DNA of 64,000 nucleotides from Chionoecetes opilio (lineage: Eukaryota; Arthropoda; Malacostraca; Decapoda; Majidae), in assembly GCA_016584305.1 (NCBI GenBank), contig JACEEZ010006417.1:201003-265002 (forward strand). The letters are read 5' to 3'. Position numbers and translations under genes: made by a program. The notes below the pieces were generated by a model. It was not told the origin of the DNA. It saw only the letters and a program-made list of their open reading frames with translations, and did not search any database. Below are positions 45,138 through 55,701 of this stretch, piece by piece. The number at the start of each line of letters is the position of its first letter. The first letter of the stretch is position 1.

Positions 45138-46602
45138 TGTCCTTCCGGAGTAAAATTATACTTATTTAAGCTCCGCCCCTGCTTGCCATCACAAAATACG
45201 ATTGTAGCGCTGCCAAAGCTCTTTCTTGATGTTGCCGAGAGTAAAAGTGTCGTACACTTCATTACCTCTTACAGAGGCTCAAGGAATATCGTTAAGGTTG
45301 ACATTATTGAAGGCACAGCAAAGAGTAGTAGCGTGATTGTCTGTATTACACATCGATATCTAATTGTTTTGAGCTCTTAGAATGGCCTAGCATTGTTTTC
45401 TAACTCTATAGATGGACTTGATATTAAACTGAAATGTTTAGGGCGCTATGAAACTGTTATTTGAATATCTATTTGCTACACAGCCATTTCACGATGTGCG
45501 TCGAGGATGTTTAATGCTATCATGGACCTGTAGACGTATGTAGGCTACGTGTACCTACATCTACGTTTCACGAATTATTCTTTGCCTAAACCTAGATGAA
45601 TGCTGGTTGTGATTCATCCTCCAGTGCATCTCCCCCGTTTAACATCCATGGGCGGGTGTGTGATGGACGTGTGGTGGGTGGGTGTGTGGTGGGCGGATGT
45701 ATGATGGGCGTGTGGTGGGTGGGTGTGTGGTGGGCGGATGGGTGATGGGCGTGTGGTGGGTGGGTGTGTGGTGGGCGGATGTGTGATGGGCGTGTGGTGG
45801 GTGGGTGTGTGGTGGGCGGATGGGTGATGGGCGTGTGGTGGGTGGGTGTGTGGTGGGCGGATGGGTGATGGGCGTGTGGTGGGTGGGTGTGTGGTGGGCG
45901 GGTGGGTACCTGGGTGGTGGTGGGTGTGTGGTGGCCCGTGGGTAGAGACCTCCTTACCGTGTTGGCGCTGAATCAGACTGATGAAATGTTCGTATTCGTG
46001 CCCTGCGATAGGTTCTCTAAAAGGCTTTCTTTTTGTGTGATATAACATATATACCAAATTTATACATTTCTATTGCAAATGTAATATCACTCATGAATAT
46101 ATTTAAGTATTTGACTATACTATAGCAATAATACACCAGTTTTGGTGCTAAGCCAGCAAGCATCAACGAAGATTCGGACACATTGAAAAATTCGAGGGAT
46201 TGGGAAATTTGTTCCCAGACGTCGCTGGAGAATTTTTAATATTTGTGACTTCTTACCTGTTAAGAGTCACCTACTCTACTCCTTACTACTCCTTACCTAC
46301 TATTAATTAAATACAGTATCCTTTGCATGTCGTGCGCATGTAATGAATGTTGAATTGGATGAGAATTAAAGGAAAAGAGAAACATTTACGGGAGGAGTTT
46401 TGATAAGATTTTCTCATGCGCGCGATCTGATTGGCCAGGCTCTTGAAACCACCACCCACACCCACGACTGTATAATTTTACAGGAAAAGAGTAAAATAAG
46501 TGTATCTGCTCAGTTTTCTATGCACGCAAAAGAGTAAAAAATAAGTGGGCGGAGCTTAAATAAGTAAAAATTTACTTCCAAGGGCATGGACAAAATGCGC
46601 CT
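45123..46602 (+). mobile_element. 1.5-kb TIR element related to the Merlin relic, copy 2
   Basis: Direct repeat of 43602-45118 with few differences; minisatellite at 45650-45925. The right end has ATGCGCCT in place of ATACGCCT. Confidence 0.72.
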
Positions 46603-47147
46603 ATGATGTGTACTGTATTTAGGGTTCAGTTTCAATGCTATTATAATGACCTTAGGATATTTTTGTCTATCTTGGGATTTTTTGAGGGTCAGTCCTGGGA
46701 TTTTTATTAAGCTCAAGATCAAGACATCCCAAACGTTGCTTCTGTAAACAGGAATTCCCTACTGTTGTGTATCCCTGAATATCTGCTTTATCATAATGGC
46801 GTGAGTATAATGCATGGTTCACCAATACTACTGCTGCCTCGGGGAATCCATTGATGGCGTTGATAATGGCGGCAAGAGGGAAATAAGGTAGATAATGGAG
46901 GAAGAAATAGGACGGGTGGAGGCGGCCGCTTGTTTGGGGAGGAATAATGGTGCAATATTTACCACACACAGAAATATTGCATTATATTGCCCGTATGTGA
47001 CTTGGGTTATTACAAGTGTTCCGGGGCTAGGTAGTGATGCTATCATTCGTAATATTTGGCGGCTGGCGACATTATTGCAGCTGGCGACTAAAGTGTTATC
47101 TACGGTAAAGGTACGGCGGCGCCAAAATCCAGGCTGGCGCAAAGTTG
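46603..47147. repeat. Segment duplicated at 62365-62907
   Basis: Nearly identical to the later segment at an offset of about 15.76 kb. Contains a GTGTTATCTACGGTA end like the mariner-like MITEs (47090-47105). No gene recognised. Confidence 0.85.
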
Positions 47148-47495
47148 GGTAATAATGGAGGAGAGTTTCGCGGTCGTTTTCAGAGACAACAACTACTTTT
47201 TCTTGGCCTACAATAGGTGCTTGTTCTAATGGTGCTAGTTTTATTTTGCGCAAACCAAAAAAAAAAAAAAAAAAAAAAGGTATTCTGTGCGGTTAAGGTT
47301 AGGTTAGGTTTCATTATTTTTTTTAATTAATTAATTTATTTGTTTATTAATATTTTTTTTTTTTTTTTTTTCCCTGGGTTTGGGTTTGGGTTTGCGCAAA
47401 ATAATACAAGCCCCATTAGAACAAGCACCTATTGTAGTCCAAGAAAAAATAGTTGTTGTCTCTGAAAACGACCGTGAAACTCGTCCATTATTACC
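47148..47495 (+). mobile_element. hAT-like MITE, copy 3
   Basis: 348 bp, ends GGTAATAATGGA and TCCATTATTACC, flanked by a perfect CAAAGTTG duplication (47140-47147 and 47496-47503). Interior: poly-A, TTAGG units, poly-T and GGGTTT repeats. An independent insertion from the block 1/2 copies since the target differs. Confidence 0.88.
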
Positions 47496-47529
47496 CAAAG
47501 TTGTGGCTTTATTACACTGGCCATAGTCG

Positions 47530-48554
47530 GCGTCCAGTCAGTTCGTACACAAGTTGTCTCGTACACCAGTAGATTCGTACACCAAAAAGTCGTTTCGTAC
47601 CCCAGTAGATTCGTATACCATCAAGTTGTTTCGTACACCAAAAAGTAGTTGCGTACCCCAGTAGATTCGTATACCATAAAGTTGTTTCGTACACCCAAAA
47701 GTCGTTTCGTACACCAGTAGATTCGTACACCAAAAAGTCGTTTCGTACCCAAGTAGATTCGTATACGGTATCATAAAGTTGTTTCGTACACCAAAAAGTA
47801 ATTTCGTACCTCAATAGATTCGTATACCATAAAGTTGTTTCGTACACCAAAAAGTCGTTTCGTACACCAGTAGATTCGTATACCATAAAGTTGTTTCGTA
47901 CACCAAAAAGTCGTTTCGTACCTCAGTAGATTCGTATACCATAAAGTTGCTTCGTACACCAAAAAGTCGTTACGTACACCAGTAGATTCGTACACAAAAA
48001 AGTCGTTTCGTACACAATAAATTACTTTCGTACACCAAAAAGTAGTTTCGTACACCAGTAGATTCGTACACCATAAAGTTGTTTCGTACACCAAACTGTC
48101 GTTTCGTACCCCAGTAAATTCGTACACCAAAAAGTTGTTTCGTACACCAAAAAGTAGTTTCGTACACCAAAAAGCTGTTTCGCACCCCAGTAGACTCATA
48201 TACCAAAAAGTAGTTTCGTACACCAAAAAGTAGTTTCGCACCCCAGTAGATTCGTATACCAAAAAGTAGTTTCGTACACCAAAAAGTAGTTTCGCACCCC
48301 AGTAGATTCGTATACCAAAAAGTTGTTTCGTACACCAAAAAGTTGTTTCGTACACCAATAGATTCGTACACCAAAAAGCTGTTTCGTAGTCTATATGAAA
48401 CCATAGTTGTTTCGTACACTCAGCTCAGAGTTGAACTTGACTACTAGAGTTACGAAGCGACACCAGGTATGTACGAAAATACTAAAAATCAGTGTACGAA
48501 ACAACTCACGAAACCTGGGTACGAAACCACTTGTGTACGAAACTCCCTGTCACC
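47530..48554. mobile_element. TTCGTAC-family TIR element with internal array
   Basis: Flanked by the 9-bp duplication CCATAGTCG (47521-47529 and 48555-48563). Ends GCGTCCAGTCAGTTCGTACA and the complement of GGTGACAGGGAGTTTCGTAC. The interior is a composite array of GTTTCGTACACCAAAAAGT and CCCCAGTAGATTCGTATACC. A 9-bp target is usual for Mutator-like elements, but no transposase is present. Frames such as 47771-48358 are array read-through. Confidence 0.7.
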
Positions 48555-48563
48555 CCATAGTCG

Positions 48564-49085
48564 CAGCGGCCTAAGCTGGCGGTGGGTGGCGGCGCCTGGG
48601 GCCTCAGCGGTGCAACAGTTACCTTACCGTTGTACCAAGACGTGGAGATCTCTCTTGGCCAAAATGGACGAGGACTGCGCGGTCATTTTCTGAGACACTG
48701 ACTATGTTTTCCTGGCCTAAAATTGTTGTTTTTTCAGATGGAGATATTTTTATTTTCCGGAAACCTGTTAAAAAGTTTTCTATATTATTATTTACATCCG
48801 CCAATCCTGTGGTCGCCGTGGCCACTGCTAACAATGTGTCTCCATCAGACAAAACACTAAAACTTGTCCAGGAATAATAGTCAGTGTCTCAGAAACCAGG
48901 GAAGTGACGGAAGGGTACCAAAACAAGTGTGCCCCGCCCCGCCCCGCATTGCCCAGCCGCCGAGTGGTCCGCCCCGCCCCGAGGATTAGTACCCTAACCT
49001 CACCTCCTAACGGATGGGCTCTGGGATATAATGGACGAGAACTGCGCGCTCGCTACCTCCGTTACCACTTAGGTTTTCTATATTC
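48564..49085. other. Spacer with diverged MITE-like sequence
   Basis: 48655-48900 (GACGAGGACTGCGCGGTCAT ... GTGTCTCAGAAACC) is a diverged relative of the hAT-like MITE TIR. The tandem duplication unit begins at about 48917 (GTACCAAAACAAG). Confidence 0.5.
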
Positions 49086-49199
49086 TTATAGCCTCTTTTT
49101 AAAGCTCCCTAATGACTCCGCACTAACTACCCCATGACTGAGTCCATTCCAATCATCTACCACCCTATTTGTGAAGCAGTTTCTCCCTATTGCTGCTTT
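49086..49199 (-). pseudogene. Non-LTR retrotransposon C-terminal fragment
   Basis: Minus strand encodes GRNCFTNRVVDDWNGLS followed by VVSAESLGSFKKRL and a stop. FTNRVV-x-x-WN-x-L and V-x-A-x-S-x-x-SFK-x-RL is the C-terminal signature of CR1/Jockey-type LINE ORF2 proteins. Upstream is a stop and unrelated sequence, so it is a 5'-truncated copy. Confidence 0.75.
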
Positions 49200-49282
49200 A
49201 AATCACGTGTTACCAGTGTGAATCCGTTACTTCGGTAAACCTGCACACCAACAACTCCAACCCTTGCTACTTAAAATCTTCC

Positions 49283-50388
49283 CCTCAACCCAGCAACCTC
49301 GGGGAGCTGGGCGACAACCCAGCAACCTTGGGGAGCTGGACGACAACCCAGCAACCTCGGGGGAGCTGGGCGACAACCCAGCAACCTCGGGGAGCTGGGC
49401 GACAACCCGGCAACCTCGGGGAGCTGGGCGACAACCCAGCAACCTCGGGGAGCTGGGCGACAACCCAGCAACCTCGGGGAGCTGGGCGACAACCCAGCAA
49501 CCTCGGGGAGCTGGGCGACAACCCAGCAACTCGGGAGCTGGGCGACAACCCAGCAACCTCGGGGAGCTGGACGACACCCAGCAACCTCGGGGAGCTGGGC
49601 GACAACCAGCAACCTCGGGGAGCTGGACGACAACCCATCAACCTCGGGGAGCTGGGCGACAACCCAGCAACCTCGGGGAGCTGGGCGACAACCAGCAACC
49701 TCGGGGAGCTGGCGACAACCCAGCAACCTCGGGCAGCTGGGCGACAACCCAGCAACCTCGGGGAGCTGGGCGACAACCCAGCAACCTCGGGGAGCTGGGC
49801 GACAACCCAGCAACCTCGGGGAGCTGGGCGACAACCCAGCAACCTCGGGGAGCTGGACGACAACCCAGCAACCTCGGGGAGCTGGGCGACAACCCAGCAA
49901 CCTCGGGGAGCTGGACGACAACCCAGCAACCTCGGGGAGCTGGGCGACAACCCAGCAACCTCGGGGAGCTGGACGACCAACCCAGCAACCTCGGGGAGCT
50001 GGGCGACAACCCAGCAACCTCGGGAGCTGGACGACAACCCAGCAACCTCGGGGAGCTGGGCGACAACCCAGCAACCCGGGGAGCTGGACGACAACCCAGC
50101 ACCTCGGGGAGCTGGACGACAACCCGCACCTCGGGAGCTGGACGACAACCCAGCAACCTCGGGGAGCTGGACGACAACCCAGCAACCTCGGGGAGCTGGA
50201 CGACAACCCAGCAACCTCGGGGAGCTGGACGACAACCCAGCAACCTCGGGGAGCTGGACGACAACCCAGCAACCTCGGGGAGCTGGGCGACAACCCAGCA
50301 ACCTCGGGGAGCTGGACGACAACCCAGCAACCTCGGGGAGCTGGGCGACAACCCAGCAACCTCGGGGAGCTGGGCGACAACCGGGGTT
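49283..50388. repeat. 29-bp tandem array, unit 1
   Basis: About 38 copies of CAACCCAGCAACCTCGGGGA plus GCTGGGCGA. The GGGCGAC/GGACGAC dimorphism is interleaved. Three units make 29 codons, so frames stay open on both strands (up to 417 codons), not called as genes. Confidence 0.96.
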
Positions 50389-50449
50389 TTGGGTGGCGGA
50401 CACAACAACACTCATTTATGTTGGCATCAAAAAAATTGTGGGTAAATTT

Positions 50450-50789
50450 CCAGATGAACACCGAACTTCCCTTGGTGGACGAAACTATTTTTTTCAGGTG
50501 AGTTTTGATGTTGTGAATTCATCTGCCAGCCGTGGGTGTCGCATTTATTTTTTATTTTTTTTATTTTTTATGCAGAAATGAAAAAAAATCATAATAATTG
50601 AACCTAAGCGAACTATAAAAAACCTTACCTTGACCTTGACCTTGACCTTACTATAAAAAATATAAAAAACCTAACCTTTACTGGAAAAAAATAATTGCGA
50701 CACAAACGGTTAACATATGTATTAAAAACGTCAAAACTCACCAGAAAAAAACAGTTGCGTCCACCAAAGGAAATTCGGTGTTCATCTGG
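50450..50789 (+). mobile_element. Long-TIR MITE, CCAGATGAACACCG family, unit 1
   Basis: Ends CCAGATGAACACCGAACTTC and its complement, with TTGGTGGACGAAACTA inside. Interior holds CTTGAC and CCTAA-type repeats. Confidence 0.78.
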
Positions 50790-51427
50790 AATAATAGCAT
50801 AATGTGGTCTAATCCCGGGACAAATCCCTATTCACAGCCTGCCCTGTACGTGATGGAACTATAGGAATAAACCTAAAGTGGCGTAACAGCCTACTGGCCT
50901 GGCTGGACCCCCCCCCCCCCCCTCCGTTACCCCATCTATAGCGTAAGTGAAGGCTGTTTCTAAACTCCTCCTAACCTGGCGTATTAACCTCCTAGCCTTG
51001 GAATGAATCCTAAACCTAAATGTTAGCCTAACCCAAACCTCCACGTGCACTTATTCTTTTTGTTGTTGTGTTGTGGCGAGGTGCAGGCCTTGGTCCTGGC
51101 CGTGTGAGGACGGGGCTGTGTTGTCCATGAGGAATGATGAGGGAGCCAGGGAGGAGGAGGGAGAGGAGGCCTTGCCAAGTGTGGTGTGAGTGAGGCAGGA
51201 AGCAGGGTGTGGGCCCCACAGGCAGGAGCAGAGTGTCAGGGCAGCGCGTGGCTCTCTGTGTGCTGACTGTCACCACTGTTGCAGGTGCTGAGGTCACAGT
51301 CCAAGCCGGCTGCTCCGCCCGGCACTGACCCGGCTCCCTCAGGCATCCCCGAGGGTTCCCGCAGGACCGGTCATCGCGTGCTGGTGGGAGTGTTGCTGCG
51401 GTGGAGGCTGTGGGGCCGGGCAGCAGC
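50790..51427 (+). promoter_or_regulatory. 5' flank and probable 5' UTR of the 20-finger gene
   Basis: A C-run at 50908-50921. From about 51053 the sequence matches the leader at 55330. TGTCACCACTGTTGCAG (51268-51284) is a candidate intron acceptor. An in-frame TGA at 51326-51328 precedes the start. No core promoter recognised. Confidence 0.45.
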
Positions 51428-53227
51428 ATGAGTGGCCGGGAGCAGCAGGATCAGTCTGCCTCAGGGGTGGGGAGGCACAGGGGTGATGGCAAGAATCACC
51501 TGGAGGCAGGCAGCTCAGGCCACAAGGCACACATTGAGCTGAAGTGCCAGCAGTGTGACAAAACATTCAAATGCAAGAGTCGGCTTGAGAGACATTCCTT
51601 GACACACAGTGGTGTTAAGAATTATGAATGTTTAGAGTGTGGGAAAAGATTTACTACAAAGAGTGACCTCACCAAACACAACCTGATACACAGTGGTGTT
51701 AAGAATTATGAATGTTTAGAGTGTGGGAAAAGATTTACTACAAAGAGTGACCTCACCAAACACACCCTGACACACAGTGGTGTTAAGAATTTTGAATGTT
51801 TAGAGTGTGGGAAAAGATTTGCGAGAAAGAGTAGCCTCACCACACACACCCTGACACACAGTGGTGTCAAGGATTATGAATGTTTAGAGTGTGGGAAAAG
51901 ATTTACTACAAAGAGAAGCCTCACCCAACACACCCTGACACACAGTGGTGTTAAGAATTATGAATGTTTAGAGTGTGGGAAAAGATTTACTACAAGGAGT
52001 CACCTCACCACACACACCCTGACACACAGTGGTGTTAAGAATTATGAATGTTTAGAGTGTGGGAAAAGATTTACTACAATGGGTCACCTCACCTCACACA
52101 CCCTGACACACAGTGGTGTTAAGAATTATGAATGTTTAGAGTGTGGGAAAAGATTTACTACAAAGAGTGACCTCACCAAACACAACCTGATACACAGTGG
52201 TGTTAAGAATTATGAATGTTTAGAGTGTGGGAAAAGATTTAGTACAAAGAGTGACCTCACCACACACACCCTGACACACAGTGGTGTTAAGAATTTTGAA
52301 TGTTTAGAGTGTGGGAAAAGATTTGCTAGAAAGAGTAACCTCACCAAACACACCCTGACACACAGTGGTGTTAAGAATTATGAATGTTTAGAGTGTGGGA
52401 AAAGATTTACTACAATGAGTAACCTCACCACACACACCCTGACACACAGTGGTGTTAAGAATTATGAATGTTTAGAGTGTGGGAAAAGATTTACTACAAA
52501 GAGTGAACTCACCAAACACACCCTGACACACAGTGGTGTTAAGAATTATGAATGTTTAGAGTGTGGGAAAAGATTTACTATAATGGGTAACCTCACCAGA
52601 CACACCCTGACACACAGTGGTGTTAAGAATTATGAATGTTTAGAGTGTGGGAAAAGATTTACTACAATGGGTTCCCTCACCACACACACCCTGACACACA
52701 GTGGTGTTAAGTATTATGAATGTTTAGAGTGTGGGAAAAGATTTACTACAAAGAGTGACCTCACCAAACACACCCTGACACACAGTGGTGTTAAGAATTT
52801 TGAATGTTTAGAGTGTGGGAAAAGATTTACTACAATGAGTAACCTCACCAAACACACCCTGACACACAGTGGTGTTAAGAATTATGAATGTTTAGAGTGT
52901 GGGAAAAGATTTACTACAAAGAGTGAGCTCATCAAACACACCCTGATACACAGTGGTGTTAAGAATTATGAATGTTTAGAGTGTGGGAAAAGATTTACTA
53001 CAAAGAGTAACCTCACCACACACACCCTGACACACAGTGGTGTTAAGAATTATGAATGTTTAGAGTGTGGGAAAAGATTTACTACAATGGGTTCCCTCAC
53101 CACACACACCCTGACACACAGTGGTGTTAAGTATTATGAATGTTTAGAGTGTGGGAAAAGATTTACTACAAAGAGTGACCTCACCAAACACACCCTGACA
53201 CACAGTGGTGTTAAGAATTTTGAATAA
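51428..53227 (+). CDS. C2H2 zinc-finger protein, twenty fingers, ends before its last fingers
   Basis: A 599-residue protein: the family's 39-residue polar leader, then twenty complete C2H2 fingers every 28 residues from residue 40, joined by HSGVKN linkers. Helices are dominated by TKSDLTK, TMSNLTT/K, TMGSLTT, TKSELTK and RKSNLTK. Fingers 14-15 recur exactly as 19-20 (offset 420 bp) and fingers 2-4 resemble 8-10 (offset 504 bp), so the gene grew by block duplication. It ends at TAA (53225-53227), where other units have TGT for the first zinc Cys of the next finger; the frame then stays open for another 350 bp. The ATG is fixed by an in-frame TGA 102 bp upstream. Probably nuclear DNA-binding, but possibly a damaged allele: the conserved C-terminal fingers are not translated. 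Confidence 0.8.
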   Translation: MSGREQQDQSASGVGRHRGDGKNHLEAGSSGHKAHIELKCQQCDKTFKCKSRLERHSLTHSGVKNYECLECGKRFTTKSDLTKHNLIHSGVKNYECLECGKRFTTKSDLTKHTLTHSGVKNFECLECGKRFARKSSLTTHTLTHSGVKDYECLECGKRFTTKRSLTQHTLTHSGVKNYECLECGKRFTTRSHLTTHTLTHSGVKNYECLECGKRFTTMGHLTSHTLTHSGVKNYECLECGKRFTTKSDLTKHNLIHSGVKNYECLECGKRFSTKSDLTTHTLTHSGVKNFECLECGKRFARKSNLTKHTLTHSGVKNYECLECGKRFTTMSNLTTHTLTHSGVKNYECLECGKRFTTKSELTKHTLTHSGVKNYECLECGKRFTIMGNLTRHTLTHSGVKNYECLECGKRFTTMGSLTTHTLTHSGVKYYECLECGKRFTTKSDLTKHTLTHSGVKNFECLECGKRFTTMSNLTKHTLTHSGVKNYECLECGKRFTTKSELIKHTLIHSGVKNYECLECGKRFTTKSNLTTHTLTHSGVKNYECLECGKRFTTMGSLTTHTLTHSGVKYYECLECGKRFTTKSDLTKHTLTHSGVKNFE

Positions 53228-53578
53228 TTAGAGTGTGGGAAAAGATTTACTACAAAGATTGACCTCACCAAACACACCCTGACACACAGTGGTGTTAAGA
53301 ACCATGAATGCCTGGAGTGTGGGAAAATGTTTTATATCCGTTCTGCACTCAACCAACACACCTTTAGACACACTGGCTTGCGGGAGTTCAAATGTGATAT
53401 TTGTAGCAAGTGTTTCAAGACAAAGCCTGATGGGTTGATGGGTTGGCAGCCTGAACCAGGGAGATATTTTGTTGGGGAGGCGAGAGCGGCGGAGGCATTT
53501 GTCCCCGCGCCCTGCTGCCCAGAACAACAACACACCATGCCATATATCACCTATTATCTTCATTTATTCACTGTTTGA
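53228..53578 (+). pseudogene. Untranslated tail of the 20-finger gene
   Basis: In frame with the gene after the TAA: one finger lacking its first Cys, one finger like the family's penultimate one (KMFYIRSALNQH), and the start of the last finger (CDICSKCFKTKPD), which loses both His ligands as it runs into GLMGWQPEPGRYFVG. Comparison with 57130-57400 shows this is a deletion of about 220 bp joining the middle of the last finger to downstream sequence. Confidence 0.75.
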
Positions 53579-53758
53579 CCCACATTTTCACAGTACCAAA
53601 ACAAGGGTGCCCCGCCCCGCATTGCCCAGCCGCCGAGTGGTCCGCCCCGCCCCGAGGATTAGTACCCTAACCTCACCTCCTAACGGATGGGCTCTGGGAT
53701 ATAATGGACGAGAACTGCGCGCTCGCTACCTCCGTTACCACTTAGGTTTTCTATATTC

Positions 53759-53872
53759 TTATAGCCTCTTTTTAAAGCTCCCTAATGACTCCGCACTAAC
53801 TACCCCATGACTGAGTCCATTCCAATCATCTACCACCCTATTTGTGAAGCAGTTTCTCCCTATTGCTGCTTT
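53759..53872 (-). pseudogene. Non-LTR retrotransposon C-terminal fragment, unit 2
   Basis: Duplicate of 49086-49199, identical over the readable motif. Confidence 0.75.
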
Positions 53873-53956
53873 AAATCACGTGTTACCAGTGTGAATCCGT
53901 TACTTCGGTAAACCTGCACACCAACAACTCCAACCCTTGCTACTTAAAATCTTCCC

Positions 53957-54680
53957 CTCAACCCAGCAACCTCTGGGAGCTGGGCAACAACCCAGCAACC
54001 TCGGGGAGCTGGGCGACAACCCAGCAACCTCGGGGAGCTGGGCGACAACCCAGCAACCTCGGGGAGCTGGGCGACAACCCAGCAACCTCGGGGAGCTGGA
54101 CGACAACCCAGCAACCTCGGGGAGCTGGACGACAACCCAGCAACCTCGGGGAGCTGGACGACAACCCAGCAACCTCGGGGAGCTGGACGACAACCCAGCA
54201 ACCTCGGGGAGCTGGACGACAACCCAGCAACCTCGGGGAGCTGGGCGACAACCCAGCAACCTCGGGGAGCTGGACGACAACCCAGCAACCTCGGGGAGCT
54301 GGACGACAACCCAGCAACCTCGGGGAGCTGGGCGACAACCCAGCAACCTCGGGGAGCTGGGCGACAACCCAGCAACCTCGGGGAGCTGGGCGACAACCCA
54401 GCAACCTCGGGGAGCTGGACGACAACCCAGCAACCTCGGGGGAGCTGGCGCAACCAGCAACCTCGGGTGCTGGGCGACAACCGCAGTCAAACCTCGGGAG
54501 CTGGGCGACAATCCCCGCACCTCGGGATCTGAACGACAACCCAGCAACCTCGGGGCGCTGGAACGACAACCCAGCAACCTCGATGAGCTGGGCACAACCC
54601 AGCAACCTCGGGTAGCTGGTCGACAACCCAGCACCTCGGGAGCTGGGCCGCAACCCAGCACCTCGGGAGCTGGGCGACAT
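53957..54680. repeat. 29-bp tandem array, unit 2
   Basis: About 25 units, clean to 54430, then with deletions and substitutions. Confidence 0.95.
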
Positions 54681-54747
54681 CGGGTTTTTTGGGTGCGGAC
54701 ACAACAACACTCATTTATGTGCATCAAAAAAAATTGTGGGTAAATTT

Positions 54748-55061
54748 CCACAGATGAACACCGAACTTCCCTTGGTGGACGAACTATTTTTTTCATGTGA
54801 GGTTTTGGATGTTGTGAATTCATCTGCCAGCCGTGGGTGTCGCATTTATTAATTATTTTTTTTTTTTATGCCGAAGTAAAAAAAAAATCCAATAACATTG
54901 AACCTAACCGAACCTTGACCTTACGGTAAAAAATATAAAAACCTAACCTTTACTGGAAAAACAATAATTGCGACACAAACGGTTAACATATGTATTAAAA
55001 CGTCAAAAACTCATCAGAAAAAAACATTTCGTCCACCAAGGAAATGCGGTGGTTCATCTGG
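54748..55061 (+). mobile_element. Long-TIR MITE, CCAGATGAACACCG family, unit 2
   Basis: Counterpart of 50450-50789 with several indels (CCACAGATGAACACC at the left). Confidence 0.7.
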
Positions 55062-55701
55062 ATAATACCATAATTTTGTCTAATCCCGGGACAAATCCTA
55101 TTCCACATAGCCTGCACTGTATGTTGGATGGGAACTATAGGACTAAACCTAAAGTGTCGTAACCGCCTACTGGCCTGGCTGACCCCCCCCCCCTCCGTTA
55201 CCCCATCTATAGCGTGTGAAGGCTGTTTCCTAACTCATCCTCACCTGGCTATTAACCTCCTAGCCTTGGAATGAATTCCGAAACCTAAATTTTAGCCTAA
55301 CCCAAAACATCCCACGTGCCTTATTCTTTTTGTTGTTGTGTTGTGCGAGGTGCAGGCCTTGGTCCTGGCCGTGTGAGGACGGCTTTGTGTCCATTGAGAA
55401 TGATGAAGGAGCCAGGAGGAGGCATGGGAGAGGAGGCCTTGCCAGTGTGGTGTGATTGAGGCAGGAAGCAGGGTGGTGGAGCCCCATCAGGCAGGAGCAG
55501 AGTGTCAGGGCAGCGCGTGGCTCTCTGTGTGCTGCTGTCACCACTGTTGCAGGGCTGAGGTCCCGGCCAAGCCGCTGCTCCGCCCGGCACTGCCCGGCTC
55601 CCTCCAGGCATCCCCCGAGGTTTCCCAAAAAAAAAACAGGACCGGTCCATCGTGCTTGTGGGAGTGTTGCTGCGGTGGAGGCTGTGGGGCCGGGCAGCAG
55701 C
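55062..55701 (+). other. 5' flank of the broken zinc-finger copy
   Basis: Homologous to 50790-51427 with many single-base gaps and an A-run inserted near 55627. Confidence 0.5.

Larger units (their letters stand above)
48917..53588. repeat. Zinc-finger tandem duplication, unit 1
   Basis: Homologous to 53592-57530 with an initial offset of 4673 bp: LINE fragment, 29-bp array, long-TIR MITE, zinc-finger gene. Confidence 0.9.

Noticed and set aside
49264..50581. Frames of about 250-417 codons in the 29-bp array
   Set aside because: Three-unit cycle of a stop-free repeat; duplicated array at 53957 has different length and frame.
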